This document shows positions 34,972 to 44,193 of a stretch of DNA of 64,000 nucleotides, one piece after another. A program made the position numbers and the translations under genes. The notes below the pieces were generated by a model. It was not told the DNA's origin. It did not search any database and was given only the letters and a program-made list of their open reading frames with translations. Location: NCBI GenBank assembly GCA_045640985.1, contig JAZUFZ010000040.1, positions 11,749-75,748 on the forward strand. The letters run 5' to 3'. How positions within the stretch are numbered: position 1 is the stretch's first letter; every line of letters starts with the position of its first letter. The stretch is from Colimorpha sp045640985. GTDB taxonomy: Bacteria; Bacteroidota; Bacteroidia; Bacteroidales; P3.

Positions 34972-35907
34972 TTATTGTATATTTAACAATTCTTTGACGA
35001 TAAATAATGGACGACCTTTTACTTGGTCGAATATTTTTTCTATGTATAATCCCAGAATGCCCATTACAAACAATAGCAACCCTCCAACGAACCATATTGA
35101 AAAAACTGTCGTTGTATAACCTTGCACTTGGATGATGCCAGCCCATTTCGCAATCAAATTGTATGCAGCAAGTAGGAATGAAAACACGGACATTGTCAAA
35201 CCAAGTGATACAGCTAATCTTAATGGTTTATTGCTATTGGAAATGGTGACGTCGAAACTCAATTTCAGCAGTTTTGATAAAGAATATGAGGTTTCCCCTT
35301 CTCCCCTTTCTGAATGTTGGACAGCAATTGCGGTTGATGTAAATCCCAAATATCCAATGACGGAACCAAAAGAACGGGCTCTTTCTGGAACTTTGTTGTA
35401 TTCATCAATCACTTTGTGATGGTAAATACCAAAATTCGCAATACTCTTGTCTGTCTTCATCCCGCTCAGCCAATCAAATGTTTTATGAAAAACAGAGGAT
35501 GAGAGTCTTTTGAGAAACTTGTCTTTTCGCTGTACGCGTCTTGCATACACAATATCCCATCCCTCTTGCGCTTTCCTGTACAAATTCGAAATTTCCTCTG
35601 GACGATCTTGTAAGTCGCAATCCATTACGACCACCCATTCCCCTTTGGCATAGGAGAGTCCTGCAGTGATTGCGTAATGCTGGCCAAAATTGCGACTGAG
35701 ATTGATTCCTTTGACTTTGGGATTCATATCGCATTGCTTTGCGATTTCATCCCATGTATTGTCAGGGGAGGCATCGTTAACTAAAATGATTTCATAATCC
35801 TCCGTTATTGTTGATACGTTTTCAATAATGCGGTGGACTAATTCTGTGACCATCTTTTCTCCTTTGTATTCAGGAGAAACTATTGAAATATGAATGTTAT
35901 TTTGCAT
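34972..35907 (-). CDS. DPM1/ArnC-like GT2 making a polyprenyl-phosphate sugar
   Basis: 311 residues. GT-A domain with ILVNDASPDNTWDE, NFGQHYAITAGL and MDCDLQDRPEEI; the last is the hallmark of the dolichol-phosphate-mannose/ArnC/GtrB group. Two C-terminal membrane helices (about 230-255 and 265-290) complete the pattern. Such enzymes load a sugar on undecaprenyl phosphate at the inner face; the lipid-linked sugar is then flipped and used outside. The GT-C-like proteins and the SMR pair elsewhere in the locus would supply the later steps. It overlaps the SGNH-like gene by 11 bases. Confidence 0.9.
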   Translation of the reverse strand: MQNNIHISIVSPEYKGEKMVTELVHRIIENVSTITEDYEIILVNDASPDNTWDEIAKQCDMNPKVKGINLSRNFGQHYAITAGLSYAKGEWVVVMDCDLQDRPEEISNLYRKAQEGWDIVYARRVQRKDKFLKRLSSSVFHKTFDWLSGMKTDKSIANFGIYHHKVIDEYNKVPERARSFGSVIGYLGFTSTAIAVQHSERGEGETSYSLSKLLKLSFDVTISNSNKPLRLAVSLGLTMSVFSFLLAAYNLIAKWAGIIQVQGYTTTVFSIWFVGGLLLFVMGILGLYIEKIFDQVKGRPLFIVKELLNIQ

Positions 35908-36841
35908 TAGTATCTTCCTTATTAATTATATCCAGCAAATCGTTCCCTAATTGTTTTGAGAATAGTTCCGCGCCGGTTTTGTTGAGATGCATGGCATTGT
36001 AGAAATAGACAGTATCGTAAGAAAGGTAGTTATAGGTGTAATTTAATACCTGGCAATTGTATTTTGTTGCCAAGGAAGCATATACGTCAAACATTTGTTG
36101 AGGATTATCCATCTTTTCGGTAACACCAATATAGATTGGGGCAAAGACAAAAACAACTTGAATGCCCTCTTGATTGCATCGTTTAAGGTAATCTTCAAAT
36201 ATGCAGACTGCAGCTGTATCATGGCAGAATTCTACCTCTTCGACTTGATCAAACTGACTGCCATCCCATTGTTTGTCTCTTCTACAATAGCCCTTGTAAA
36301 GCTGGGGTTTGTCTAATTTGTTGGGCAACTTCAACCCCTCTTTGATGACTTGAAAATAGCCAGCGTATCGAACTAAAGGTATATATCTATCTCCCCAAGT
36401 GAAGTTTTCACTTTGTTTGGTCATCTTATACAATGAATCACAAAATAAATAAGGAAGGAATTGCTCTGTCTCATAGCCGTTGGAAAATGTCAGCGTTCCC
36501 CAATCCACATTTTGTAGAATCAATTTCGGCTTTTTGTTGTATAAGCAATAGGTATTATATTTGACAACTTCTGCATCTATGCTACGTCCATCCACACTAA
36601 TATTGTAAAAGTTCATGTCTAACACGCTATCCAATATGGAAGGACAATATTGAACCATTCCTCTGGAGCTCCCCATTATCACGGCATCGCATTGCAAATT
36701 ACCATAAAACAAATCGTTCCAAGACTTGAAAATACGTGCATTGGAATGATGCAGGTTGTTCGTAATTAGTCTGTCAATAGCAAATGCCACAACGACTAAT
36801 ATGAATAATGTAATCCCGACGCGTACAAGAAACTTTTTCAT
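35897..36841 (-). CDS. Membrane-anchored SGNH/AlgX-DltD-like protein, MBOAT partner
   Basis: 314 residues. One N-terminal helix (about 6-24) anchors a periplasmic domain. VIMGSSRGMVQ (about 55) holds the possible nucleophile Ser in the position of the SGNH GDS block, and the C-terminal AMHLNKTGAELFSKQL has the Asp/His-block layout (H in HLN). Proteins of this kind work with MBOAT acyltransferases to move O-acyl groups to polysaccharide in the periplasm. It overlaps the MBOAT gene by one base, which supports this pairing. Confidence 0.72.
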   Translation of the reverse strand: MKKFLVRVGITLFILVVVAFAIDRLITNNLHHSNARIFKSWNDLFYGNLQCDAVIMGSSRGMVQYCPSILDSVLDMNFYNISVDGRSIDAEVVKYNTYCLYNKKPKLILQNVDWGTLTFSNGYETEQFLPYLFCDSLYKMTKQSENFTWGDRYIPLVRYAGYFQVIKEGLKLPNKLDKPQLYKGYCRRDKQWDGSQFDQVEEVEFCHDTAAVCIFEDYLKRCNQEGIQVVFVFAPIYIGVTEKMDNPQQMFDVYASLATKYNCQVLNYTYNYLSYDTVYFYNAMHLNKTGAELFSKQLGNDLLDIINKEDTNAK

Positions 36842-38268
36842 TAGAATTGGAAATAGATGAAAGTATCATTAAATGCACCAAAGAAAAATATCAATACCAA
36901 AATTGCGACGTAGCAACTGTACTTAATCCAGTGGGATTGGATTTTGCGGAATTCCAATCCGTGTCTTTTTTCGCGTTGAATCCATTCGACAATGAATAAT
37001 ATTGCTGCAAATGCTAAGGTTTTTCCGGGGAGACGAGGTGTGGAAATCAAACTATTGGTAAAGATATGTAGAATATAATCCCAAGCTTGAGAGATGCTCT
37101 CTGCTCTGAAAACGATCCAACCAAATACTGCAAGTAAGAATGTGCCGACCATTTGGAAGAGCTCTTTGAAAGATGGTAACAATCTTCCTTCCGCAACATT
37201 ATTGGTGTATTTCCTGTGTTTCCCAGTAATGATGAGTGGTAAAAACAGCAAAGCGTTGTAGCCTCCCCATGCAATGAATGTCCAATTGGCGCCATGCCAG
37301 AATCCACTAATAAGATAGATGATGAACGTGTTGCGGATGATTTTTGCCTTGCTGCAACGAGAACCACCAAGAGGAATGTAGATGTAGTCGCGGAACCAAG
37401 TAGTCAACGAGATGTGCCACCGACGCCAGAATTCAGCAATGTCGCGACTGAAATAGGGCATTCGGAAGTTCTGCATCAATTGAATGCCAAACAAACGGGC
37501 GCATCCGATGGCAATGTCACTATATCCAGAAAAATCACCATAGATTTGAATTGAGAACAATATGGCCGCCAACAATAGCGTGCTGCCGCTTTGTGTGCCA
37601 TAAGAACCGAAAATCTCGTCCACATAGATGGCACAGTTATCCGCCACGACAATCTTCTTGAAGAATCCCCAAAGCATTTGGCGTACACCGTCAACAGCAT
37701 TCTCGTAATCGAACTGGCGGGGCTTTTGAAACTGTGGTAAAAGATTTGTAGGACGTTCAATAGGACCTGCTACAAGTTGTGGGAAGAAACTTACATACGC
37801 AAAAAAGGCGATAATATCTTTTGTCGGCTCTATTTTGGCACGATAGACATCAATGCTATAACTCAAGGCTTGGAAAGTATAGAAACTAATTCCAACTGGC
37901 AAAATTATATTTAGCAGCAATTGATCATATTCGAGACCGAACAATTCGGCAAATGAAGAGACAAAGAAATCGTAATATTTGAAAATGCCCAAGATAAGCA
38001 GATTCAATGTTATATTAAGGGCCAAGAACAGTTTTGCATGCCGTTTTTTTTCTCCGTCTGCGTCACGAATCAAGATTCCACTGCCCCAACTGCAAAAAGA
38101 GGTGAATGCTATCAAGATCAAAAATCTCCAATCCCACCAACCATAGAAAAAGTAGGACGCTACGACTACAAAAAGATTTTGCAACCGTAGGTTCTTCCCG
38201 AAAGCAAACCAATAGAGTATAAAGACTATTGGCAGGAAAGCAAGAAATTCTATGGAATTAAATAACAT
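36841..38268 (-). CDS. MBOAT O-acyltransferase (AlgI/PatA type)
   Basis: 475 residues with about eleven to twelve membrane helices. Family markers are YFFYGWWDWRFL, FFPQLVAGPIERP, AEFWRRWHISLTTWFRDYIYIPLGG and the catalytic His in GFWHGANWTFIAWG (about 323). It passes an acyl group (usually acetyl) across the membrane to a periplasmic acceptor. It lies with one-base overlaps to the GT2 upstream and the SGNH-like protein downstream, forming a compact O-acylation unit. Confidence 0.93.
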   Translation of the reverse strand: MLFNSIEFLAFLPIVFILYWFAFGKNLRLQNLFVVVASYFFYGWWDWRFLILIAFTSFCSWGSGILIRDADGEKKRHAKLFLALNITLNLLILGIFKYYDFFVSSFAELFGLEYDQLLLNIILPVGISFYTFQALSYSIDVYRAKIEPTKDIIAFFAYVSFFPQLVAGPIERPTNLLPQFQKPRQFDYENAVDGVRQMLWGFFKKIVVADNCAIYVDEIFGSYGTQSGSTLLLAAILFSIQIYGDFSGYSDIAIGCARLFGIQLMQNFRMPYFSRDIAEFWRRWHISLTTWFRDYIYIPLGGSRCSKAKIIRNTFIIYLISGFWHGANWTFIAWGGYNALLFLPLIITGKHRKYTNNVAEGRLLPSFKELFQMVGTFLLAVFGWIVFRAESISQAWDYILHIFTNSLISTPRLPGKTLAFAAILFIVEWIQREKRHGLEFRKIQSHWIKYSCYVAILVLIFFFGAFNDTFIYFQF

Positions 38269-39230
38269 TACTTGTGAATCTTTTGTATCAATCCTGAATA
38301 TAGCCGGAAGAGTTTTGGTGATATCCGAATCAATCTATACAGGCGTTTGTGGCGTTTTGTAACAGCCGTTTGTTTGAAATGTTCCCAATTGATACGGGAA
38401 CACAATTCTTTGTCTCGATTTCCGTAAAGTTTTTTTGTTGTAGAAGAGAACCATCCAATGTAACCCGACGCCAAGACCCTATAGATAGCCCCTTTGTCAA
38501 TGCCTTTCAAAGGCACGAAAAAATCCGCTAAAATTTCCTGCACTCTAAGGCTGTCATACCAACGGTTGATATTGACCGTGGTAGTAATGCTTTGTTCGCG
38601 TATGCGATAGACATAGACGTAATCCTGAATCACCCGAAGTGATTTGGCATAATACATCGCCATTGTGGTAAACAGGTCGTCTTCTGCACGAAGTATGCCA
38701 TCAGCAAAAAACAGTTCATTATCAAGTAAGAACGAGCGTTTGTATGCCCGTTGCCAGATACAGACAAAATGAATCTCCGTAGGTATCAGTCGCTGACGAT
38801 TGAAATACTCCCATCCGCTAATTGCAGAATCAAAGATAGGAAGTTGATTGTCAAGATATACACCTGTGCTTTCAAGATATTTTTTTGCATTGAAGCACAA
38901 AATATCTTCGTCATTCAAAGCCTTGGCGACATTGGTCAAAGATCCTTCTATAAGCCAGTCGTCACTGTCGATAAACATCACATAATCGCCCGAGGCTTCC
39001 TTCAATCCACGATTCCTGGCAGTACTCATCCCCTGATTGCCCTGGGAAATGACTTTCAGTTGCGGCCACTCTGCGGCATAATGTTCCAACAAAGACAATG
39101 TGCCGTCGGTACTGCCATCATTAACGACAATTACCTCATAATCTTCGAAATCCTGACTTGAAATGCTGTCTAAGCATTGGGGCAGGAATTTCTCGACATT
39201 ATAGGCCGGTATGATGATGGAGATTCTCAT
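38268..39230 (-). CDS. GT2 family glycosyltransferase
   Basis: 320 residues. MRISIIIPAYNVEKFLPQCL, VVNDGSTDGTLSL, MFIDSDDWL and RAEDDLFTTMAMYY are the GT-A motifs in order. No membrane helix is seen. It begins downstream of a repeat-bearing gap of about 290 bases, so it may open a new transcript, and ends overlapping the MBOAT gene by one base. Confidence 0.92.
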   Translation of the reverse strand: MRISIIIPAYNVEKFLPQCLDSISSQDFEDYEVIVVNDGSTDGTLSLLEHYAAEWPQLKVISQGNQGMSTARNRGLKEASGDYVMFIDSDDWLIEGSLTNVAKALNDEDILCFNAKKYLESTGVYLDNQLPIFDSAISGWEYFNRQRLIPTEIHFVCIWQRAYKRSFLLDNELFFADGILRAEDDLFTTMAMYYAKSLRVIQDYVYVYRIREQSITTTVNINRWYDSLRVQEILADFFVPLKGIDKGAIYRVLASGYIGWFSSTTKKLYGNRDKELCSRINWEHFKQTAVTKRHKRLYRLIRISPKLFRLYSGLIQKIHK

Positions 39231-39342
39231 GTGTGATCAGATGCTAATTACCACAAATCATTCACAAAATGTCAGAAGAAATATCAGGGCAAATCTTCAA
39301 ATGATTCTTTTACAAGAGCCTGTTTCTCTGGCTTTCCTCCGT

Positions 39343-39461
39343 GGTAACTCCCTTCTATCTTCTTTTTATCTCCATATTATCTTCTTTTTATCTCCTTTCC
39401 TTAGAACAAAAGATAAAGTGGAGATAAAAAGAAGATAAAAAGAAGATAGAAGGGAGTTACC
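39343..39461. repeat. Long palindromic array of 11-bp units (NNTATCTYCYT family)
   Basis: The left arm begins GGTAACTCCCTTCTATCTTC at 39343 and reads in 11-base blocks: GGTAACTCCCT, TCTATCTTCTT, TTTATCTCCAT, ATTATCTTCTT, TTTATCTCCTT. The right arm (39420-39461) is its inverse, ending in AAGGGAGTTACC, with GATAAAAAGAA repeated at 11-base steps. The outer 28 bases of the arms pair perfectly, and 39420-39434 can also pair with the second TTTTATCTCC. The gap 39231-39522 holds nothing else I can recognise. Family members lie at 2125, 22196 and 63866. Confidence 0.85.
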
Positions 39462-39522
39462 CCTTACAAGTGACTGTATTGCATTGTGAAAGAAATTATC
39501 AACAAATCAGGTTGGCTATCTA

Positions 39523-40401
39523 TTATGGCTGGCTCCTTCGGAGCATCTTGCGTATCTCTCGAATCATTTTTTTATACTCCAAAAAGATAGATTCTGTATT
39601 TCTTTGATGCACCAAATGGAAATACCGCAATTTTAGTTCCTGTTTTATGATGGATAACCTTGACCAATGTTGAAACCATGGTTTGCTTTCACCAATAAAA
39701 TGGATTACAGCAATACACTTATCGCTTTCTGAACTATGTGAATAAAAGAAACCTCTTTCCTTCTCATAATAGGAAGCGTAAGGAGCAAAAAGGTTGTAGC
39801 ATTCACTCAAATGCCTATTAAATAATCCTGGCCACTCGTAATAATACTCTTGAAGGACATCCTGATCACCAAAATAAGTTTTTTTACGCATTACGTTGGG
39901 GATTGCACCACGTATCTTTTCGGCTAAACCCTTCTGCGGTTCTATAACCATTAATCCCGAGTTCATATCTATCCAATCTTCGTTCCCTGGGAAAAGAGCA
40001 CCAGCACAACATGCAGACATATGAGGATATTTGAAAAGATGATCGAGATTTCTCAGAACAAACATATCTGAATCAATAAACACTATTTTTTCAAATCGAG
40101 TCAAATCAAATATCATCAACTTGTCAAAAGTAAAATTCCAGCGTTTTTCCTTCGCTTGTTTATTTTTTTCTTCCAAGACGTTCGGAATTTCTATTGAAGC
40201 ATCATATTTAACCCACAAAACCCCTTCAAATAAACAACTTTCTAATAATGTTTCTTTTTGACCATACAAAACCGAAGGGACTAAAACACATAACGGGATT
40301 GACGTTCGGGTCTTTTTCAAACTCAGCCACATGGCAGCCAATCCCTCTATATAGCTTTCGCTTGTAATAATACTCACATATGCGTAATTCGATATATTCA
40401 T
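39523..40401 (-). CDS. GT8-like glycosyltransferase
   Basis: 292 residues. The order NFTFDKLMIFDLTRFEKIVFIDSDM (DSD metal site at 110-112; segment split here by the motif), DMNSGLMVIEP and the late HFIGESKPW (His of the metal site) fits the glycogenin/GT8 fold. It is a retaining transferase using a UDP-sugar at the cytoplasmic face. It starts one base before the deacetylase stop region ends and is followed by the palindromic array, suggesting it closes its transcript. Confidence 0.88.
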   Translation of the reverse strand: MNISNYAYVSIITSESYIEGLAAMWLSLKKTRTSIPLCVLVPSVLYGQKETLLESCLFEGVLWVKYDASIEIPNVLEEKNKQAKEKRWNFTFDKLMIFDLTRFEKIVFIDSDMFVLRNLDHLFKYPHMSACCAGALFPGNEDWIDMNSGLMVIEPQKGLAEKIRGAIPNVMRKKTYFGDQDVLQEYYYEWPGLFNRHLSECYNLFAPYASYYEKERGFFYSHSSESDKCIAVIHFIGESKPWFQHWSRLSIIKQELKLRYFHLVHQRNTESIFLEYKKMIREIRKMLRRSQP

Positions 40402-40402
40402 A

Positions 40403-41254
40403 TTAAGCGATAATTTGTTGCAATTCTATTCTGGGTAATGTGATCGTTTTTCCTTCACGTCTCACTTTCCCACCCCACGTCCTTACTGACGTTTCAAAAC
40501 CAACATCCTTCATAACTGCCAACGTATCCTCATTGAAATCCCCATACGGAAAAGCGAAATGCTTGACTTCTTTTTCAATCAACGCTTCGAGTTTTTGTTT
40601 GGATGTGGCAATCTCATAATATTGTTTGTCGTAGTTAAGATTGCTCAAACGTGGATGGGACATTGTATGGCATCCTATCGTGCATAATCCACTGTTAGAC
40701 ATTTCACGAATTTGAGTTTCATTCAAGGCCATATTGTTTCTTCTGTTCTCAATAAAGTCTTTTGCATTGGGATATTTTTGATTCAAATAACTTTCGATTT
40801 GAGCAGTATCCATATTGAAGAATTTCTCTCTTAAACGATAGAATTCCTCATCATTGACTCTTAAATCTTCCAACACATACCACCAAAGCAAGGCTTTTCG
40901 TTCGTAAAAATCGGTAGTGATGTTTATCGTAAACGGACAATTATATTTTTTGAAAATCGGTAATGCCAAAGTGTAATTGTCGGCATAACCATCATCGAAA
41001 GTAAAGCACACGAACTTTTGATGTTGTTTTCCTCCATTTGCCACACAGGCAACTTCGTCCATATCCACAAAACGATAGCCGTTTTCTTTGTAACGCAATA
41101 TGGTCTGTTCCAAAAAATCGGGCGTGACTTCCAATTCTCGGTTTGCCAGAAGCAGGCTGCGTTGTTCCGTTACGCGATGCAGCATCAGTATCTGCCCAAG
41201 TTCGGGGTGAATAAAATTATACGACTTGCGTTTTATAAAGGAGAATACGTTCAT
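40403..41254 (-). CDS. NodB-type polysaccharide deacetylase
   Basis: 283 residues. CFTFDDGYADNY (about 83-94) is NodB motif 1 with the catalytic base Asp and the metal Asp; GCHTMSHPRLSNL (about 190) is motif 2 with both metal-binding His. No signal peptide is visible, so it may act on a lipid-linked sugar or nucleotide sugar inside the cell, removing an acetyl from an N-acetylhexosamine. The start overlaps the GT2 stop as ATGA. Confidence 0.9.
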   Translation of the reverse strand: MNVFSFIKRKSYNFIHPELGQILMLHRVTEQRSLLLANRELEVTPDFLEQTILRYKENGYRFVDMDEVACVANGGKQHQKFVCFTFDDGYADNYTLALPIFKKYNCPFTINITTDFYERKALLWWYVLEDLRVNDEEFYRLREKFFNMDTAQIESYLNQKYPNAKDFIENRRNNMALNETQIREMSNSGLCTIGCHTMSHPRLSNLNYDKQYYEIATSKQKLEALIEKEVKHFAFPYGDFNEDTLAVMKDVGFETSVRTWGGKVRREGKTITLPRIELQQIIA

Positions 41255-42264
41255 TTTTTCTTCATCAAAAAACTCTTCACCAATATTTTTCTCCTGTTTC
41301 TCGCTGGAACGATTCCGAATAATCCACTTTTGGCAAAACGCATATATCTACAAAGCCCATACCCTTTCGGAAAATATTCATCTTCAACAAAACTCAATGT
41401 GGCGTAGGCAATATGGGGTTTGAATTTTCGTTGCAAAGCCTCGTTATTATAATGATTCTGAACATTGCGACTCACAAGCACATCCGCAAATCTTTGAAAT
41501 ATTGCGACATCTTCTTTTCTCTCAATTTTCCCAGGCACAAATTTCTGTAAGAAAAACGATTTCTCTGCTTCCGAAAAATCAGGATTCAGCCATTCCAACA
41601 TACGAAGCCGTACAAGGTTGGATTTTTCTTGCTGAGCGATACGTTTCGAAGTTGAAATCTGAGTCTCGTGCATACGGTAGTGGAACAAAGTAGCCTGTAC
41701 GTTGTAAACCTGAGTTACCCGATAACAATGCGACCACATCATGTAATCCTCTGCAGGAAAAGCCTCGGTGCTGTATCTGAAACCATTGTTGACCATCACG
41801 CTGCGTCGGAACACAGGTACAATCACGGTACAGCCGAATAACATCTGCGCTTTTGAGTCTTCGTTGTGTTCTGGAAAACGCACCACGGATGTTTTGGTAC
41901 CGAAGAACTGGAATCCAAAACTGCATATTCCTACTTCGGGGTGAGTATCCAAGATTTTCACGCCCGTTTCGAGCCAATTCGGTTCGGCGATGTCATCGCC
42001 GTCCATACGGGCACAGAGTTCCGTGCCGGACAGATCCAATCCACGATTCAAGTTCTCTGCCAAACCGAGATTATGATCATTCCTCTCGTAACGAATGCGG
42101 GAATCCAAAAAAGAATGCACCACCTCAGCCGTGTTGTCGGTAGAGCAGTCATCGATGACAAGCAAGGTGAAATCCTTGAAAGTCTGTGCCAGCACACTTT
42201 CTATGGCTTCCTTAATATATGGACCGACATTATATGCCGGCATGAGTACGGTGAGACGGGACAT
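41251..42264 (-). CDS. GT2 family glycosyltransferase
   Basis: 337 residues. MSRLTVLMPAYNVGPYIKEA, LLVIDDCSTDNT, CARMDGDDIAEP and AEDYMMWSHCYRV provide the GT-A nucleotide, metal and base motifs. The C-terminal tail is Lys/Arg-rich and could touch the membrane. Four-base gap to the acyltransferase gene upstream, ATGA overlap with the deacetylase gene downstream. Confidence 0.92.
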   Translation of the reverse strand: MSRLTVLMPAYNVGPYIKEAIESVLAQTFKDFTLLVIDDCSTDNTAEVVHSFLDSRIRYERNDHNLGLAENLNRGLDLSGTELCARMDGDDIAEPNWLETGVKILDTHPEVGICSFGFQFFGTKTSVVRFPEHNEDSKAQMLFGCTVIVPVFRRSVMVNNGFRYSTEAFPAEDYMMWSHCYRVTQVYNVQATLFHYRMHETQISTSKRIAQQEKSNLVRLRMLEWLNPDFSEAEKSFFLQKFVPGKIERKEDVAIFQRFADVLVSRNVQNHYNNEALQRKFKPHIAYATLSFVEDEYFPKGYGLCRYMRFAKSGLFGIVPARNRRKILVKSFLMKKK

Positions 42265-42268
42265 TTGT

Positions 42269-43288
42269 TTAAGTAATGTATTTTCCGATAACAGGAATTT
42301 TTGATATCACGAAAGATACAATAGTGCTACAAATAAAGACTGCAATGGCGGCTATTGGTACAAAAACAATAGCAGACGAACACCATTCTTTGGGTATGAC
42401 ATTTGAAAAAAATTGGATAAATAAATCATGTACTAAATATACGCCAAATACTAAATTTGAAAGACCGACGATATATTTGTTGGGTTGAATATGACAATTG
42501 TTCTTAAATGGCAAGAACATCGCAATTGAAATCACCATCACAAAGGGACTTGTATATGATGGATATGTATGAGGTGGCACGCCATTAATCCAGTTCAAAG
42601 CTACTATCCATATTGCCGAGAATAGAGCCGACAAATAAACAATCTTTCTTAACCTATTTGACAATTCAAATCTATTCAGGTAATAACCAATTACCAAATA
42701 TCCTACATATCCACCCATTTCAATCAAAGAAAAGTTCAAAGTGGGCATGAAAACATTCCAATATTCAATTGATGATGCCACCACTGATAATAAAATAAAA
42801 TATTGAATTTGCTTTTGCGTGGCATTCTTCAAAAATATTCTAATTATAGGAATCAGCAAGTACAGCGCCAATATCATATACACAAACCACAAGTGGTACC
42901 ACGGTAGTCGTTTGACAAAGATAGGAATAAACAGACTGGTCAGGTTCCAATCCGAACCGAAATGGCTAATATTATAGTAAACACCATAAATGATGCTCCA
43001 AAAACATAGCGCAACAAATATCCGTAAAACATTCTTTTTGAAGAATCGCTTTACAGAAAACTCTTTTTGCGGATTTAGCAACAAGGATCCCGAAATCATC
43101 ACAAAAACAGGAACGCACCAGTCTGTCAACGAAACCATAATATTTACTGCGTTCTTGTTAAAACCACCGGAATTATAGTAGACTGGACAGAAATGCTGTA
43201 ATATGACCGCAAAGATCGCTAAAATCCTCAATATATCGAGGTAGGCGACACGCTTATTCCCGTCATTGTTACATATAACTTGATTCAT
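42269..43288 (-). CDS. Acyltransferase-3 family membrane protein
   Basis: 339 residues from the ATG at 43288, chosen because it overlaps the preceding stop as ATGA; the open frame further upstream lies inside the GT2 gene. About ten membrane helices. KRVAYLDILRILAIFAVILQH holds the conserved Arg and His of the family (segment of 21 residues trimmed: AYLDILRILA...LQHF). Members O-acetylate or O-succinylate sugars of exported glycans. It gives a second O-acylation route besides the MBOAT pair. Confidence 0.88.
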   Translation of the reverse strand: MNQVICNNDGNKRVAYLDILRILAIFAVILQHFCPVYYNSGGFNKNAVNIMVSLTDWCVPVFVMISGSLLLNPQKEFSVKRFFKKNVLRIFVALCFWSIIYGVYYNISHFGSDWNLTSLFIPIFVKRLPWYHLWFVYMILALYLLIPIIRIFLKNATQKQIQYFILLSVVASSIEYWNVFMPTLNFSLIEMGGYVGYLVIGYYLNRFELSNRLRKIVYLSALFSAIWIVALNWINGVPPHTYPSYTSPFVMVISIAMFLPFKNNCHIQPNKYIVGLSNLVFGVYLVHDLFIQFFSNVIPKEWCSSAIVFVPIAAIAVFICSTIVSFVISKIPVIGKYIT

Positions 43289-44190
43289 TTTGATTTCAAG
43301 AACGATTTGATTTTTGAATAAACGCCCATCTTTTTCAGAATTTGTTTCGGCCGGAAGTCGAGGAAATAATATGCTCCAAATTTTATTGGCATTTTGCAAA
43401 CAAATTTCAAAACGTATGGGACCCGGCGGAGAAAGTTCATGTCTTTTACAATAGAGATGAAATAATCGCGACGGGAAATAGGATAGGGCTTTAGAGCCTT
43501 GTCGAAAGAATCGAAATAATGCATTCTCACCCAAAGCAAACGTTCCGCGATTTCCTTCTTTCTTGTTGCAGTAAGGGTTTTATCGTTCACACCAGTGTAG
43601 TATAACACCTTATCCACCTTTCCGATCTTGAATTTCTGCCAGATGCGAATCCAATAATCGTAATCCTCAATCAAAAAAAGGTTTTCATCGTAGCCACCGA
43701 TAGTTTCCAATACTTCGCGACGATACATGAAAGCATAGCAAATCGTATTGTGGTGTGGAAGCCTTAGATGCGGCTCATCCATACTTACTTCATAGCGAAT
43801 CTTCCCCGTTTTGTCAAATGCCGCATAATTGGCGGTAACAAGACCTGTTTCTGGATGTTCGTCGAGATAGTGAACAAACTCTTCCAACATAGTCTCGCCC
43901 ATCTTGTTGTCGTGTGAAGTCCATGTCAGATACTTACCTTTTGCGAAAGAAAAGCCTCGGTTCAGCGATGCGGGAAGTTTTATGTTCGTCTCATTGGTGA
44001 CAACTGTTATTCGGGAATCCTTCTCTGAATACAGCTCCATGATTTCCAACGAATTGTCCGTGGAACAATCGTTGACAACAATCAGTTCCCAGTCGGTAAA
44101 AGTCTGGGCAAGCACACTCTCAATAGATTGTGCTAAGAAATCGGAGCCATTATAGCAAGGCAATACAATAGAAACGAGAGGAGGCATCAT
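43285..44190 (-). CDS. GT2 family glycosyltransferase with altered second acidic motif
   Basis: 301 residues. The first motif IVVNDCSTDNSLEIM is normal. At the metal site the usual D-x-D-D is replaced by TWTSHDNKMGE, leaving a single Asp, as in a subgroup of capsule GT2 enzymes. LIEDYDYWIRIWQ supplies the ED base motif. The N-terminus has two adjacent ATGs (44190 and 44187). It is likely active, but the changed site could mean a different donor or metal use. Confidence 0.88.
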   Translation of the reverse strand: MMPPLVSIVLPCYNGSDFLAQSIESVLAQTFTDWELIVVNDCSTDNSLEIMELYSEKDSRITVVTNETNIKLPASLNRGFSFAKGKYLTWTSHDNKMGETMLEEFVHYLDEHPETGLVTANYAAFDKTGKIRYEVSMDEPHLRLPHHNTICYAFMYRREVLETIGGYDENLFLIEDYDYWIRIWQKFKIGKVDKVLYYTGVNDKTLTATRKKEIAERLLWVRMHYFDSFDKALKPYPISRRDYFISIVKDMNFLRRVPYVLKFVCKMPIKFGAYYFLDFRPKQILKKMGVYSKIKSFLKSK

Positions 44191-44193
44191 AGA

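Noticed and set aside
39343..39461. Rho-independent terminator after the GT8 gene
   Set aside because: The stem is very long and AT-rich without a compact GC core and T run, and the same element occurs elsewhere as a repeat; termination may occur but is not shown.
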